Shown: positions 41,851 through 50,140 of the stretch, one piece after another
How positions within the stretch are numbered: the first letter of the stretch is position 1
Layout of the letters: the number at the start of each line of letters is the position of its first letter
Assembly (NCBI GenBank): GCA_900314985.1
Contig: OMXL01000013.1
Location: 1-64,000 of the forward strand
DNA: 64,000 nt
Direction of reading: 5' to 3'
DNA from: an uncultured Prevotellaceae bacterium
GTDB taxonomy: Bacteria > Bacteroidota > Bacteroidia > Bacteroidales > Bacteroidaceae
The notes under the pieces: model-generated
Told to the model about the DNA's origin: nothing
Databases searched by the model: none
The model's input: only the letters and a program-made list of their open reading frames with translations
Made by a program: the position numbers and the translations under genes

Positions 41851-44800
41851 AGAACTGTAAACACATATTATTAATGCGGTGGATAGTGCTAACGGTACTA
41901 TTCACTGTTCACTATACACTATTCACTAGCCCTGCAAGGGCGCAAAAGTTCTTCAACCTGACAGCTGACGAGGTCAGGATTGACACGTTGCTACCAGCTT
42001 TCCACTATGCCTACCCCTTAGACGAGCACTATGCAGACTCAACCTATAGCGTAGAGATTCTCTATCCAGATTTCATTCCAATGAGTCAAGCCGACATACT
42101 ACGCTATCAGCAGTTGTCTGGCCGACCCTTGGGTCAGCTGCCAGAGGTTGTTCAGTCGCTCAGTGTCTCTCGTAAACAAGGAACACTACACATCGGCTTT
42201 GTACCGATAGTCTATCGCGACGGCCAGTACCAGAAGTTGGTGAGCTTCATGCTGAAGGTAAAAGGTCACGCCAAGCAACAGCTGAAGAGAGCAAAGCGTG
42301 CTGACGGAGAGCGCTATGCAGCTAATAGTCAGTTAGCTACAGGCACATGGGCCAAGATACGCGTTCCATCAACAGGCATCTACCAACTGACGAGCGACCT
42401 GATCCGACAGGCTGGCTTCACAGATATTAATAAGGTGAAAGTATATGGCTATGGCGGTGCCATGCAGCCAGAGGTACTGACGGGTGACTACCTCACGCTG
42501 ACTGACGACCTACAGGAAGTACCTCTCTGCGATGTTGATGGAAAGCGCCTGTTTTATGCTGTCGGTCCTGTTAGTTGGAGTGACACCAACCAGCGTATTC
42601 GCAATCCTTATTCCAGCTATGGCTACTATTTCCTTACACAGGGAGACCATGTTCCCGAAACAATCAGTTGGGACGACTTTCTGAAAGCCAATTATCCCAC
42701 AGCCAACGACTATAACCATCTCTATGAGGTCGACGATTACGCTTGGTTCGCTGGTGGACGCAATCTCTACGATGCTAACCTGCTGTACTCTGGCAAAAGC
42801 TACAAATATACTGTCGCCTCAACAGGCACATCATCTACTGGAAATTTGACGGTGGCCCTATCTGGATTAGGCGTAGGTGGAAATGTGAAGATTCTGCTGA
42901 ATGGTAAGGAATTGGGTTCTATAAACATCCCATCGGTAGGTACCTACGAGAAGATGCGTACTGCTATATCTACCTTCACTGTTGACAACCTGCAAGCCAG
43001 CAATGAGGTGACGTTGACACCCAATAGCAATGTGCCTAACGTGCGACTTGACTATATCTCTATCTATTCAAAAGAGCCCGTGGCGGCCCCCACAGCCTCA
43101 CAAGACTTCCCCTCACCAGAGTACGTCTACAACATCACCAACCAGAACCATCATGCCGATGGTGCTGCTGATATGGTGATTATCATACCTACCTCGCAGA
43201 AACTGCTGGCGCAGGCCGAGCGTCTGAAGACACTCCATGAGCAGAAGCATGGTCTGCGTGTCCGCATTGTCCCTGCTGACGAGCTGTTCAATGAGTTCTC
43301 CAGTGGCACACCCGATGCCAACGCATACCGTCGCTATCTAAAGATGCTCTACGACCGAGCCACCGCAGATGGCGACATGCCGCGCTACCTATTATTATTA
43401 GGTGACTGTGCCTGGGACAACCGCATGCTGTCGCAACAGTGGCAGAACTATTCGCCCGACGATTTCCTGCTCTGTTATGAGAGCGAGAACTCTTATAGTC
43501 AGACGAGCTGCTACGTGACTGACGACTACTTCTGTCTGCTCGACGATGGCGAGGGAGGAAGTCTGCTCAGCAGCGATCAGGCCGACGTAGCCGTAGGACG
43601 CATTCCGGCTCGCGATGCCAATGATGCCGCTATCGTCGTCGACAAGATTACCAACTACGTCAACAACCAGCAGGCCGGCTCTTGGCAGAACCTGTTCTGC
43701 GTGATGGGCGATGACGGCAACAACAATATCCACATGGCTGATGCCGACTCTGTAGGTCGACTGATAGAGAACCGCTACCCAGACTTTGTCGTGAAGCGTA
43801 TCATGTGGGATGCCTACAACCGTGTCAGCTCGTCGACAGGCAATAGCTACCCAGATGTAGCACGTCTCATCAAACAGCAGATGCAGCAGGGAGCACTGGT
43901 CATGAACTATTCCGGTCACGGTGCCCCAGCGGCCATTTCTCACGAGTACGTATTGCGACTCAACGACTTTGCCGAGGCGACATCACAGCGCCTGCCTCTG
44001 TGGGTTACTGCTTCGTGCGACATCATGCCCTTTGACGGACAAGAAGATAACATCGGAGAGACGGCCCTATTTAATAAGAAAGGTGGAGCCATTGCTTTCT
44101 ATGGCACTACACGCACCGTCTATCAGCCACAGAACCGTCTGATGAACCTGGCATTCACCAACCGTGTGCTCAGCAAGGATGACGAGGGCCAGCCGATAGC
44201 TATTGGCGAAGCCGTCCGACTGGCCAAGAACGAGCTGATCAGTACGGGCGTCATTCTGGGCTACGACAGTCAGGGTAACCCGATTCGTGGCACAGACCAG
44301 AGCACCAACCGTCTGCAATACTCACTGCTGGGCGATCCTGCCCTGCAACTGGCTATGCCCACCCAACATCTGGAAATCACCACCATCAATGACACACCAC
44401 TGACCGAGGGCGTGCAGCTGACGGTGAAAGCCGGTTCTACCGCCAAGGTAGAGGGTCGTATTGTGGGCAACGACGGACTGACAGATGCCTCTTTCAATGG
44501 TACGATGACAGCACTGGTACGCGACATCCGAGAACAGATTATCTGCCGACAGAACGACGGTACCGAGACGCCCTTTACCTATTACGACCGTCCTAATACA
44601 ATCTTCAGCGGTAGCAATCAGGTGAAAGAGGGCCTCTTCTCGTTTACCTTTGCCGTACCCAAGGATATCAGCTACTCTGACAAGAACGCGCTGATCAATA
44701 TCTATGCAGTGAATGACGACAAGACCACTGAGGCTTGCGGACGCTCAGGGAGTCTGGTACTCAACGGCAAAGCCAGCCAGAGCGGCAGCGAGACAGGTCC

Positions 44801-45449
44801 CAGCATCTATTGTTACCTGAACAGCGAGTCATTCTCTAATGGCGATGATGTCAACCAGACGCCCTACTTCACCGCCCTGCTGAACGATGAAGACGGCATC
44901 AACGCATCTGGCAGTGGTATTGGCCACGACCTGCAGCTTATCATCGACGGACAGATGGCTACCACCTACACGCTGAACGACTATTTCCAGTACGACTTCG
45001 GCAGCTACACTAAAGGACAGGTAGGTTTCAGCATACCGGCACTGTCGTATGGACAGCATAAGTTACTGTTCCGTGCCTGGGACATCTTGAACAACTCGTC
45101 AACGACTGAGCTGACGTTCAACGTAGCAAAGGGTTTGGAACCACAGATTGTCAGTGTGGAGTGCTCGCCGAATCCTGCGAAGACCCGCACTACCTTCCGC
45201 ATCGTTCACGATCGCATAGGCAGTGAGATGGATGTCAAGCTCGAACTCTTTGACACCTCTGGACGTCACTTGTGGACATACACGGAAAACGGTGTACCTA
45301 CCGACCAGACATACACCCTTGACTGGGATCTCACAACCAACGAAGGTCGCCGACTGAATACGGGGCTGTACCTCTATCGCGTAAGCATCAGCTCTGACGG
45401 CAGCAACTACACCTCGAAAGCACAGAAACTCATCATATTGAACAAATAA
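41847..45449 (+). CDS. porU: Type IX secretion system sortase PorU
   Basis: Outer-membrane-associated C25-type cysteine protease that cleaves the C-terminal signal of T9SS cargo and attaches it to anionic LPS. 1200 residues: signal peptide (residues 1-33, ending ...TSPARAQ); N-terminal beta-rich domain; peptidase C25 domain with the catalytic His in NYSGHGAPAAI (about 690) and Cys in VTASCDIMPFD (about 722); Ig-like domain; and a C-terminal T9SS-type domain (SPNPAKTRTTFRI, LFDTSGRHLW, GLYLYRVSI). The hydrophobic core of the signal peptide is encoded by a heptamer tract (41902-41929). porV follows after 11 bp. Confidence 0.95.
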   Translation: MKNCKHILLMRWIVLTVLFTVHYTLFTSPARAQKFFNLTADEVRIDTLLPAFHYAYPLDEHYADSTYSVEILYPDFIPMSQADILRYQQLSGRPLGQLPEVVQSLSVSRKQGTLHIGFVPIVYRDGQYQKLVSFMLKVKGHAKQQLKRAKRADGERYAANSQLATGTWAKIRVPSTGIYQLTSDLIRQAGFTDINKVKVYGYGGAMQPEVLTGDYLTLTDDLQEVPLCDVDGKRLFYAVGPVSWSDTNQRIRNPYSSYGYYFLTQGDHVPETISWDDFLKANYPTANDYNHLYEVDDYAWFAGGRNLYDANLLYSGKSYKYTVASTGTSSTGNLTVALSGLGVGGNVKILLNGKELGSINIPSVGTYEKMRTAISTFTVDNLQASNEVTLTPNSNVPNVRLDYISIYSKEPVAAPTASQDFPSPEYVYNITNQNHHADGAADMVIIIPTSQKLLAQAERLKTLHEQKHGLRVRIVPADELFNEFSSGTPDANAYRRYLKMLYDRATADGDMPRYLLLLGDCAWDNRMLSQQWQNYSPDDFLLCYESENSYSQTSCYVTDDYFCLLDDGEGGSLLSSDQADVAVGRIPARDANDAAIVVDKITNYVNNQQAGSWQNLFCVMGDDGNNNIHMADADSVGRLIENRYPDFVVKRIMWDAYNRVSSSTGNSYPDVARLIKQQMQQGALVMNYSGHGAPAAISHEYVLRLNDFAEATSQRLPLWVTASCDIMPFDGQEDNIGETALFNKKGGAIAFYGTTRTVYQPQNRLMNLAFTNRVLSKDDEGQPIAIGEAVRLAKNELISTGVILGYDSQGNPIRGTDQSTNRLQYSLLGDPALQLAMPTQHLEITTINDTPLTEGVQLTVKAGSTAKVEGRIVGNDGLTDASFNGTMTALVRDIREQIICRQNDGTETPFTYYDRPNTIFSGSNQVKEGLFSFTFAVPKDISYSDKNALINIYAVNDDKTTEACGRSGSLVLNGKASQSGSETGPSIYCYLNSESFSNGDDVNQTPYFTALLNDEDGINASGSGIGHDLQLIIDGQMATTYTLNDYFQYDFGSYTKGQVGFSIPALSYGQHKLLFRAWDILNNSSTTELTFNVAKGLEPQIVSVECSPNPAKTRTTFRIVHDRIGSEMDVKLELFDTSGRHLWTYTENGVPTDQTYTLDWDLTTNEGRRLNTGLYLYRVSISSDGSNYTSKAQKLIILNK
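41902..41929 (+). repeat. TCACTAT heptamer tract encoding the PorU signal-peptide core
   Basis: TCACTGT, TCACTAT, ACACTAT, TCACTAG (four units, 28 nt), then CCCTGCAAGGGC as GC-rich cap. Translates as FTVHYTLFTS inside the signal peptide. Confidence 0.88.
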
Positions 45450-45460
45450 CATATTAGAAT

Positions 45461-46666
45461 ATGAAGACAACAAGAATAGATTGTAGAATGAAGAATGGTG
45501 AATGGATAGGACGAGTGCTATTGACACTTCTCACTATTCATTGTTCACTATTCACTAGCGTAGCGCAAGACACGAAGAGCCAGTTCAACCCCGTTGAGCA
45601 TGCAGTGATCTCACAGACCATTGCCCCCGACGCTCGTTCTGCCGGTATGGGTGATGTGGGTGCTGCCACCGACCCAGACGTCAACTCACAGTATTGGAAC
45701 CTGGCTAAGTATCCGTTCTGTATCAGCCGTGCAGGTATTGCCCTGAACTACACACCTTGGTTGCGCCAGTTGGTCAACGACATCGACCTGGCCTACGTGG
45801 CTGGCTACTACCGCATTGGCGACTATGCTGCCATTAGTGGTTCGCTGCGTTACTTCTCGCTGGGTGAGGTAATGACGTCGATGGACGAGAATGCCATGAC
45901 GGTCAAACCCTACGAGATGTCGTTGGATGTCGGTGCCTCACTGATGCTGAGCGAGAAATTCTCACTGGGTGTTGGACTGCGCTGGATCTATAGCGACCTG
46001 CGTTTCGACTATACCGAGGATGCCACTCCTGCCTCAGCATTTGCTGCTGACCTCTGCGGCTATTACAACAACTACATCAATCTGGGACAGCGCGAATGTC
46101 AGTTAGGCTTGGGCTTCAACATCCAGAATGTGGGTTCGAAGATTAAGTTCTATGGCGACGACCGTTCACAGTTCTTGCCTGCCAACCTACGACTGGGTGC
46201 CTCGCTGATGATTCCCGTCGACGAGTACAACCGCTTCACGATTGCTGCCGATGCCAACAAGCTGCTGGTACCCACCGTTCCCAAGCAGAACGATGGCGAG
46301 ACCACTGAGGAGTATGAGCGTCGTGTGCTCGACGAGTATAGCGAGGTGAGTGCCATCAGCGGTATCTTCAAGAGCTTCAACGATGCTCCTGGCGGTTTCA
46401 AAGAGGAGCTGCAGGAGATTCAGTGGAGCGTGGGTGCTGAATATGTCTATCACGACCAGTTCTCACTGCGTGCCGGTTACCACCACGAGTCAGAGAACAA
46501 AGGTAACCGCAAATACTTCACGGTGGGTGGCGGTTTCCGCATGAATGTCTTCTCACTGGATGTGGGTTATGTCATCTCTACTGCCAAGAGTAACCCACTC
46601 GACCAAACCCTTCGTTTCACCCTTGCCTTCGATATGGATGGCATCAAAGATTTGTTTAGAAAATGA
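45461..46666 (+). CDS. porV: Type IX secretion system outer-membrane protein PorV
   Basis: 14-strand-type outer-membrane barrel (LptO/PorV) that shuttles T9SS cargo from the translocon to PorU. 401 residues; after the signal comes HAVISQTIAPDARSAGMGDVGAATDPD, the standard PorV N-terminus, then YWNLAKYPF and a closing DQTLRFTLAFDMDGI. The first ~36 residues are odd: they are encoded by repeat-derived DNA, including a TCACTAT tract (45531-45558) that supplies LLTIHCSLFTS. The start may also be the ATG at 45488 (MKNGEWIG), which leaves a more normal signal length. The ATGA overlap with ispF and the 11-bp gap to porU show an operon. Confidence 0.95.
   Translation: MKTTRIDCRMKNGEWIGRVLLTLLTIHCSLFTSVAQDTKSQFNPVEHAVISQTIAPDARSAGMGDVGAATDPDVNSQYWNLAKYPFCISRAGIALNYTPWLRQLVNDIDLAYVAGYYRIGDYAAISGSLRYFSLGEVMTSMDENAMTVKPYEMSLDVGASLMLSEKFSLGVGLRWIYSDLRFDYTEDATPASAFAADLCGYYNNYINLGQRECQLGLGFNIQNVGSKIKFYGDDRSQFLPANLRLGASLMIPVDEYNRFTIAADANKLLVPTVPKQNDGETTEEYERRVLDEYSEVSAISGIFKSFNDAPGGFKEELQEIQWSVGAEYVYHDQFSLRAGYHHESENKGNRKYFTVGGGFRMNVFSLDVGYVISTAKSNPLDQTLRFTLAFDMDGIKDLFRK
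45531..45558 (+). repeat. TCACTAT heptamer tract encoding the PorV signal-peptide core
   Basis: TCACTAT, TCATTGT, TCACTAT, TCACTAG: four units, 28 nt, followed by CGTAGCGC. Same architecture and same position in the gene as the porU tract. Confidence 0.88.
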
Positions 46667-47136
46667 TTAGAGTAGGAATGGGATATGACGTCCATCAGTT
46701 AGTGAAAGGTCGCGACCTTTGGATGGGCGGTATCAAGTTAGAACATGAACTGGGCTTGCTGGGCCACAGTGATGCCGACGTACTAATCCACGCCATCTGC
46801 GACGCCATACTGGGTGCCGCCAATATGCGCGACATTGGCTACCACTGGCCCGACACCTCTGACGAGACGGAGGGTATGGACAGCAAGATTATTCTGAAGA
46901 AAACCATTGAACTCATTGCCACCAAGGGCTACCACTTGGTTAACATCGATGCTACCATCTGTGCGGAGCGTCCCAAGATGAATCCACATATTCCACAGAT
47001 GCAGCAGACCATGGCTGACGTTATTGGCTGCGACCCCGATCAGATTAGCATCAAGGCCACCACTACCGAGAAGCTGGGATTCACTGGTCGCCAGGAGGGC
47101 ATCTCGGCATATGCCGTAGCACTTATTGAGAAGTGA
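46663..47136 (+). CDS. ispF: 2-C-methyl-D-erythritol 2,4-cyclodiphosphate synthase
   Basis: MEP-pathway isoprenoid enzyme; trimer with zinc. 157 residues; starts MIRVGMGYDVHQL (metal ligands Asp and His in GYDVH), then LLGHSDADVLIHAICDAILGA, and ends EKLGFTGRQEGISAYAVALIEK. Its first 4 nt overlap the porV stop. The porU-porV-ispF order is, as I recall, shared with Porphyromonas. Confidence 0.97.
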   Translation: MIRVGMGYDVHQLVKGRDLWMGGIKLEHELGLLGHSDADVLIHAICDAILGAANMRDIGYHWPDTSDETEGMDSKIILKKTIELIATKGYHLVNIDATICAERPKMNPHIPQMQQTMADVIGCDPDQISIKATTTEKLGFTGRQEGISAYAVALIEK

Positions 47137-47154
47137 GAGGTGAGTGGTGAGCAC

Positions 47155-47481
47155 GAAAAAACGCTACTACTCATCAACGAGCGGTAGCGTCCAAAAGCCT
47201 ATGTTTAACTAAAAATCCTTTTCCTTTTGTAAACCAGTCTTCCGACTGGAGGCCTGTCTTCCGACAGGAATATAATCATTATTACTAACCTTTTTCTAAA
47301 TAAAAGAAAGTTATGAGCGCTTCACAGCGGCCACTGTTTTCACACATTTAAAACTTTCTTTTTACCAATAACTAAAAACCTAAAACTATAAATATTACTA
47401 CTAACCTAAAACAATCTATTAACCAATGTCTTTGACTTCTCTTAGTCAAAGCCGGGTTGAACCGGATGTCTTTTGTTTGAC
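47155..47481 (-). ncRNA. Candidate structured noncoding RNA, about 320 nt
   Basis: The 612-bp gap between ispF and the DUF3237 gene contains a complete minus-strand transcription unit without a convincing reading frame. There is a TACCTTTGC promoter at 47486-47494, then hairpins CCGGTTCAACCCGG, CTTTGACT/AGTCAAAG, CCTGTCGGAAGACAGG and CCAGTCGGAAGACTGG, and a terminator stem (ACGCTAC/GTAGCGT, 47161-47190) followed by T6 (47155-47160). The longest peptide I find is 20 codons (MCENSGRCEALI...). I cannot name a known RNA family. Confidence 0.6.
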
Positions 47482-47485
47482 GATG

Positions 47486-47494
47486 CAAAGGTAC
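47486..47494 (-). promoter_or_regulatory. -7 promoter element of the candidate noncoding RNA
   Basis: TACCTTTGC on the minus strand, a perfect match to the Bacteroidetes consensus, with no protein gene behind it. Confidence 0.65.
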
Positions 47495-47634
47495 AACGTT
47501 TTTCTGATTCACGCAATACTTTTCGCTGAATTAGTGTAAAAAATCGACTTATTCTTGATTTATATCAAGTGTGCGTACACAGAAACAACATCTGTTAACA
47601 CTTTTACGACAAATTGGACACCCATCCTTATTAA

Positions 47635-47669
47635 GTGGAAAGTGGAAAGAGGAAAGAGGAAAGAGGAAA
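47635..47669 (+). repeat. Five-unit G(T/A)GGAAA tract
   Basis: GTGGAAA x2 then GAGGAAA x3, 35 nt, just upstream of the DUF3237 promoter. Confidence 0.85.
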
Positions 47670-47707
47670 AACTGAGGAAAAGATGAAGCGTTTTCATTTA
47701 TTCTTTG

Positions 47708-47716
47708 TACCTTTGA
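47708..47716 (+). promoter_or_regulatory. -7 promoter element for the DUF3237 gene
   Basis: TACCTTTGA, 32 bp before the ATG. Confidence 0.6.
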
Positions 47717-47748
47717 CCCTACAATTCAAACATAACCTAACAAACAGT

Positions 47749-48261
47749 ATGAAAAGACAACTATTCATGGCTCTGCTGATGGTCTTCGTATTACAAGTCA
47801 GCGCACAAAGTTACCCCCCCAAGGACGCTCCACAGCTCGAGTTTGCCCTCCAGTTGAAAGTAACCCTCGGCCAGGCATTCTCCATCGAGAACACCCAGCA
47901 TGGCCGCCGCACAGTCATCCCCATCACGGGAGGCACCTTCGAGGGTCCCGGCATCAAAGGTACCATCATCAATGGCGGTGCCGACTACCAGCTGGCCAAC
48001 GCTCAGGGACGCACCGAACTGGAGGCCATCTATTGCATCAAGACTGACGACGGTGTCTACATCCACGTTCGCAATCGTGGCATCATAGCCAGTGGCCAGG
48101 ATGCTGACGGCAAGCCCTCCTTCTACTTCCGTGCAGCTCCCCAGTTCGAGGCACCCGCAGACAGCAAGTACGGTTGGCTGAACAACGCCCTGTTCGTCTG
48201 TGCCCCCGAGTTCTCCCAGCAGTTCCAAGGCATCGTCCTCAACGTCTGGAAAGTGAAATAA
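47749..48261 (+). CDS. DUF3237 domain secreted protein
   Basis: 170 residues: signal peptide MKRQLFMALLMVFVLQVSAQ then a DUF3237 beta-barrel fold (ITGGTFEGPGIKGTIINGGADY, RTELEAIYCIKTDDG, IHVRNRGI, FRAAPQFEAPA...YGWLNN). Function of the family is unknown. The start at 47749 is chosen over a frame opening at 47635 because promoter TACCTTTGA (47708-47716) and a heptamer tract lie inside that extension and the signal peptide begins here. A terminator follows. Confidence 0.85.
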   Translation: MKRQLFMALLMVFVLQVSAQSYPPKDAPQLEFALQLKVTLGQAFSIENTQHGRRTVIPITGGTFEGPGIKGTIINGGADYQLANAQGRTELEAIYCIKTDDGVYIHVRNRGIIASGQDADGKPSFYFRAAPQFEAPADSKYGWLNNALFVCAPEFSQQFQGIVLNVWKVK

Positions 48262-48282
48262 GCAGGACCCTCTGCCAAACAT

Positions 48283-48312
48283 AAGTGCACACGAATCCCG
48301 TGTGCACTTTTC
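48283..48312 (+). terminator. Terminator after the DUF3237 gene
   Basis: Perfect 11-bp stem AAGTGCACACG (48283-48293) / CGTGTGCACTT (48299-48309) followed by TT. Confidence 0.85.
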
Positions 48313-48355
48313 ATATCCCCCTCTTCCATCTAACATCTTACATCAGTTAATCTGT

Positions 48356-48375
48356 GGTACCTGTCCCTAGTGTTC
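48356..48375. repeat. Left copy of a 20-bp direct repeat flanking the toxin-antitoxin pair
   Basis: GGTACCTGTCCCTAGTGTTC; 18 of 20 bases equal the copy at 49131-49150. Confidence 0.75.
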
Positions 48376-48406
48376 CAGGGATAATGCAAGAAGAATTCGG
48401 GCGTTA

Positions 48407-48724
48407 TTATATTCTTTGCTTTAGATTATCGGGGTTCATTCTTGTATCCCATATATCGACGATATGTACAATGTCTGAGGACTTTGCATAGTAATACACT
48501 ATTTTAAATCGCTGCAAGATTTGACAACTCCGATATTCATGCTTTTTGCTTATCAGGATAGGCTCAAGAGTATACGATTCCGGATATTTCGCAACACGGT
48601 TAGCAAACGTAATACGCTCTTGCATCCATTTTTTGGATGTTTTTGCACCGTATTCTAAAAATGCGTTGAATACATATTTATCAAAGAGGCGGTCAGCCTT
48701 TACTGTCCACCTTATCTGAGCCAT
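48407..48724 (-). CDS. ParE/RelE-fold toxin
   Basis: 105 residues, RelE/ParE size and layout: N-terminal strand IRWTVKADRLFDKYV, long helical part AKTSKKWMQERITFANRVAKYPES, then strands EYRSCQILQRFKIVYYYAKS and VHIVDIWDTRMNP, where ParE-type toxins end in VxIxxIxdxRxnP. ParE inhibits gyrase, RelE cleaves mRNA; the WDTRMNP ending favours the ParE branch. Overlaps the upstream antitoxin candidate by 13 nt, typical of such pairs. Confidence 0.82.
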   Translation of the reverse strand: MAQIRWTVKADRLFDKYVFNAFLEYGAKTSKKWMQERITFANRVAKYPESYTLEPILISKKHEYRSCQILQRFKIVYYYAKSSDIVHIVDIWDTRMNPDNLKQRI

Positions 48725-49011
48725 GGGTATTTGCTATAGAGATTTGCACGAGACTGATTTTCAGTCACCCAATTACTCCAATCCCCCTTCTCTGCCTGAG
48801 CAATGAACACTTCTGCTTCCTCTATTCGGGCTTCCAGTTCCTCGTTTGTATATGGACCAATGCCAGGATCGAAGTCATCAGAAATCATTTCGTGTCTTTC
48901 AGCCATAGTATTAGTATAGCCCCCACCTGTTACATAACAGCCGACTTCTGGTTCACTACACATACCTGTGCTTTCCTCTTCTTCTATTCCTGGATATTTC
49001 TTTTCTTCCAT
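48712..49011 (-). CDS. Putative antitoxin paired with the ParE-type toxin
   Basis: 99 residues, acidic, without a DNA-binding fold I recognise. The C-terminal part (YTNEELEARIEEAEVFIAQAEKGDWSNW) is an amphipathic helix with the form of a toxin-wrapping tail. An internal Met (MAERHEMISDDF, near residue 37) may be the true start, as the first 36 residues are low in structure. Identified mainly by position: directly before, and overlapping, the toxin gene. Confidence 0.6.
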   Translation of the reverse strand: MEEKKYPGIEEEESTGMCSEPEVGCYVTGGGYTNTMAERHEMISDDFDPGIGPYTNEELEARIEEAEVFIAQAEKGDWSNWVTENQSRANLYSKYPWLR

Positions 49012-49130
49012 ATACTTTCACTTTTATGCTGCAAAAATAGGTATTATTATTGATAATTCCAAATATTTTTCAATTTTTCTCAACATTTGAAAGAGATTCA
49101 ACGGGATTGTAAAGCCACACAAATGAAACA

Positions 49131-49150
49131 GGTACCAGTCCCTGGTGTTC
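49131..49150. repeat. Right copy of the 20-bp direct repeat flanking the toxin-antitoxin pair
   Basis: GGTACCAGTCCCTGGTGTTC, 775 bp from the left copy. Lies between the antitoxin promoter region and the end of the 185-residue gene. Confidence 0.75.
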
Positions 49151-49175
49151 TCCTTGATGGCTCCCGGTGATTCTG

Positions 49176-49733
49176 CTATAATACTCGATACCTATTCCAG
49201 TCGTTGTTCAAATCTTGGATAGTACCATCATCATATTGAACAACAATATATAATGAACCTTTCTTTGTCTTTTTCTCAATTACCGTACAACGTTTATGAT
49301 CATACATTATTCTATCGCCAATCATAGCTTCCTTTTTAATTTTGAGTTTTGCAACATTCACTTTTTTCTTCCTGTCAGGCGCCAAAGGAACTCTAGTACT
49401 TTGAAACTCTCCTTCCGTTGGTTCCCCTTCGCTCTTTACAGGCGTACTGATACGAGGTGTCAGCGTCTTGGCACCCATAATCTCGCTAATCTTTGTCTTA
49501 CGACTTAGCGCCACGCTAATTGGTTCACCTGGATGATACTCCACTACGAGCACCAAGTCGCGTTTGATGGGTTCTAAACGTGGTGCAATATCATTGCCTA
49601 ATGCAGGCAATATCTCTTCCTTGATGATTCCCTCCTCCAGTTCCTCTACTTGCTGAAGGACATCCTTGCTTAGCTTCACTCCCACTTCGCGAGAGTTTTC
49701 TATGATGCTGTAAAGTTTTTCGAGTTTTGTCAT
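49176..49733 (-). CDS. Unknown 185-residue protein, last gene of the helicase-methylase operon
   Basis: Not recognised. N-terminal half is helical and acidic (LYSIIENSREVGVKLSKDVLQQVEELEEGI), followed by EYHPGEPISVALSRKTKISEIMGA, a Pro/Ser/Glu linker and a Lys-rich stretch (DRKKKVNVAKLKIKKEA). It ends in a small beta unit with DRIMYDHKRCTVIEKKTKKGSLYIVVQYDDG, which looks like a Tudor/SH3-like or DUF-type nucleic-acid barrel. It begins on the base after the stop of the preceding gene, so it is translated with the membrane protein and methylase. Basic linker plus barrel suggests nucleic-acid contact; that is inference. Confidence 0.55.
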   Translation of the reverse strand: MTKLEKLYSIIENSREVGVKLSKDVLQQVEELEEGIIKEEILPALGNDIAPRLEPIKRDLVLVVEYHPGEPISVALSRKTKISEIMGAKTLTPRISTPVKSEGEPTEGEFQSTRVPLAPDRKKKVNVAKLKIKKEAMIGDRIMYDHKRCTVIEKKTKKGSLYIVVQYDDGTIQDLNNDWNRYRVL

Positions 49734-50135
49734 TTAGTTAATAATAGATATTATTAATGATATTATTGCAATTCCAATACTTAAACATGATACGATATTT
49801 GTCCAACGAATGGTTCTGTTTGACTTGTACTCGTTTAATATCGAGAGAATAGCTGCTAGTTGGGACTTACGAAATAATTGACGTTCATTACTATTGGATT
49901 CATCCTCAACAAGAGCAAGTCTTCCATCTATATTTATAATGTCCACAAGTCTTGCAAAATATTGTGCAGATAGCTCTACATCTCCTTTCTTTCTCCAATA
50001 ATTGGATAGCCAACCCATAACTGATGAACGATAGTCCAAAAACTCCTTTTCCGTAAAGCTCAACTTAAGAGAGTTACCCCAATGAATATACTTATTAAGG
50101 GGTTGTAAATCATTATATATCCAACTACTAAGCAT
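49734..50135 (-). CDS. Small protein with C-terminal membrane anchor in the helicase-methylase operon
   Basis: 133 residues, unrecognised. The first ~110 residues are soluble and helical (SLKLSFTEKEFLDYRSSVMGWLSNYWRKK); the last ~20 (IVSCLSIGIAIISLIISIIN) form one transmembrane helix, giving a tail-anchored topology. It lies 5 bp after the methylase stop and directly abuts the 185-residue gene. Membrane-anchored small partners are common effectors in phage-defence operons, but nothing in the sequence proves that here. Confidence 0.55.
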   Translation of the reverse strand: MLSSWIYNDLQPLNKYIHWGNSLKLSFTEKEFLDYRSSVMGWLSNYWRKKGDVELSAQYFARLVDIINIDGRLALVEDESNSNERQLFRKSQLAAILSILNEYKSNRTIRWTNIVSCLSIGIAIISLIISIIN

Positions 50136-50140
50136 GATAG

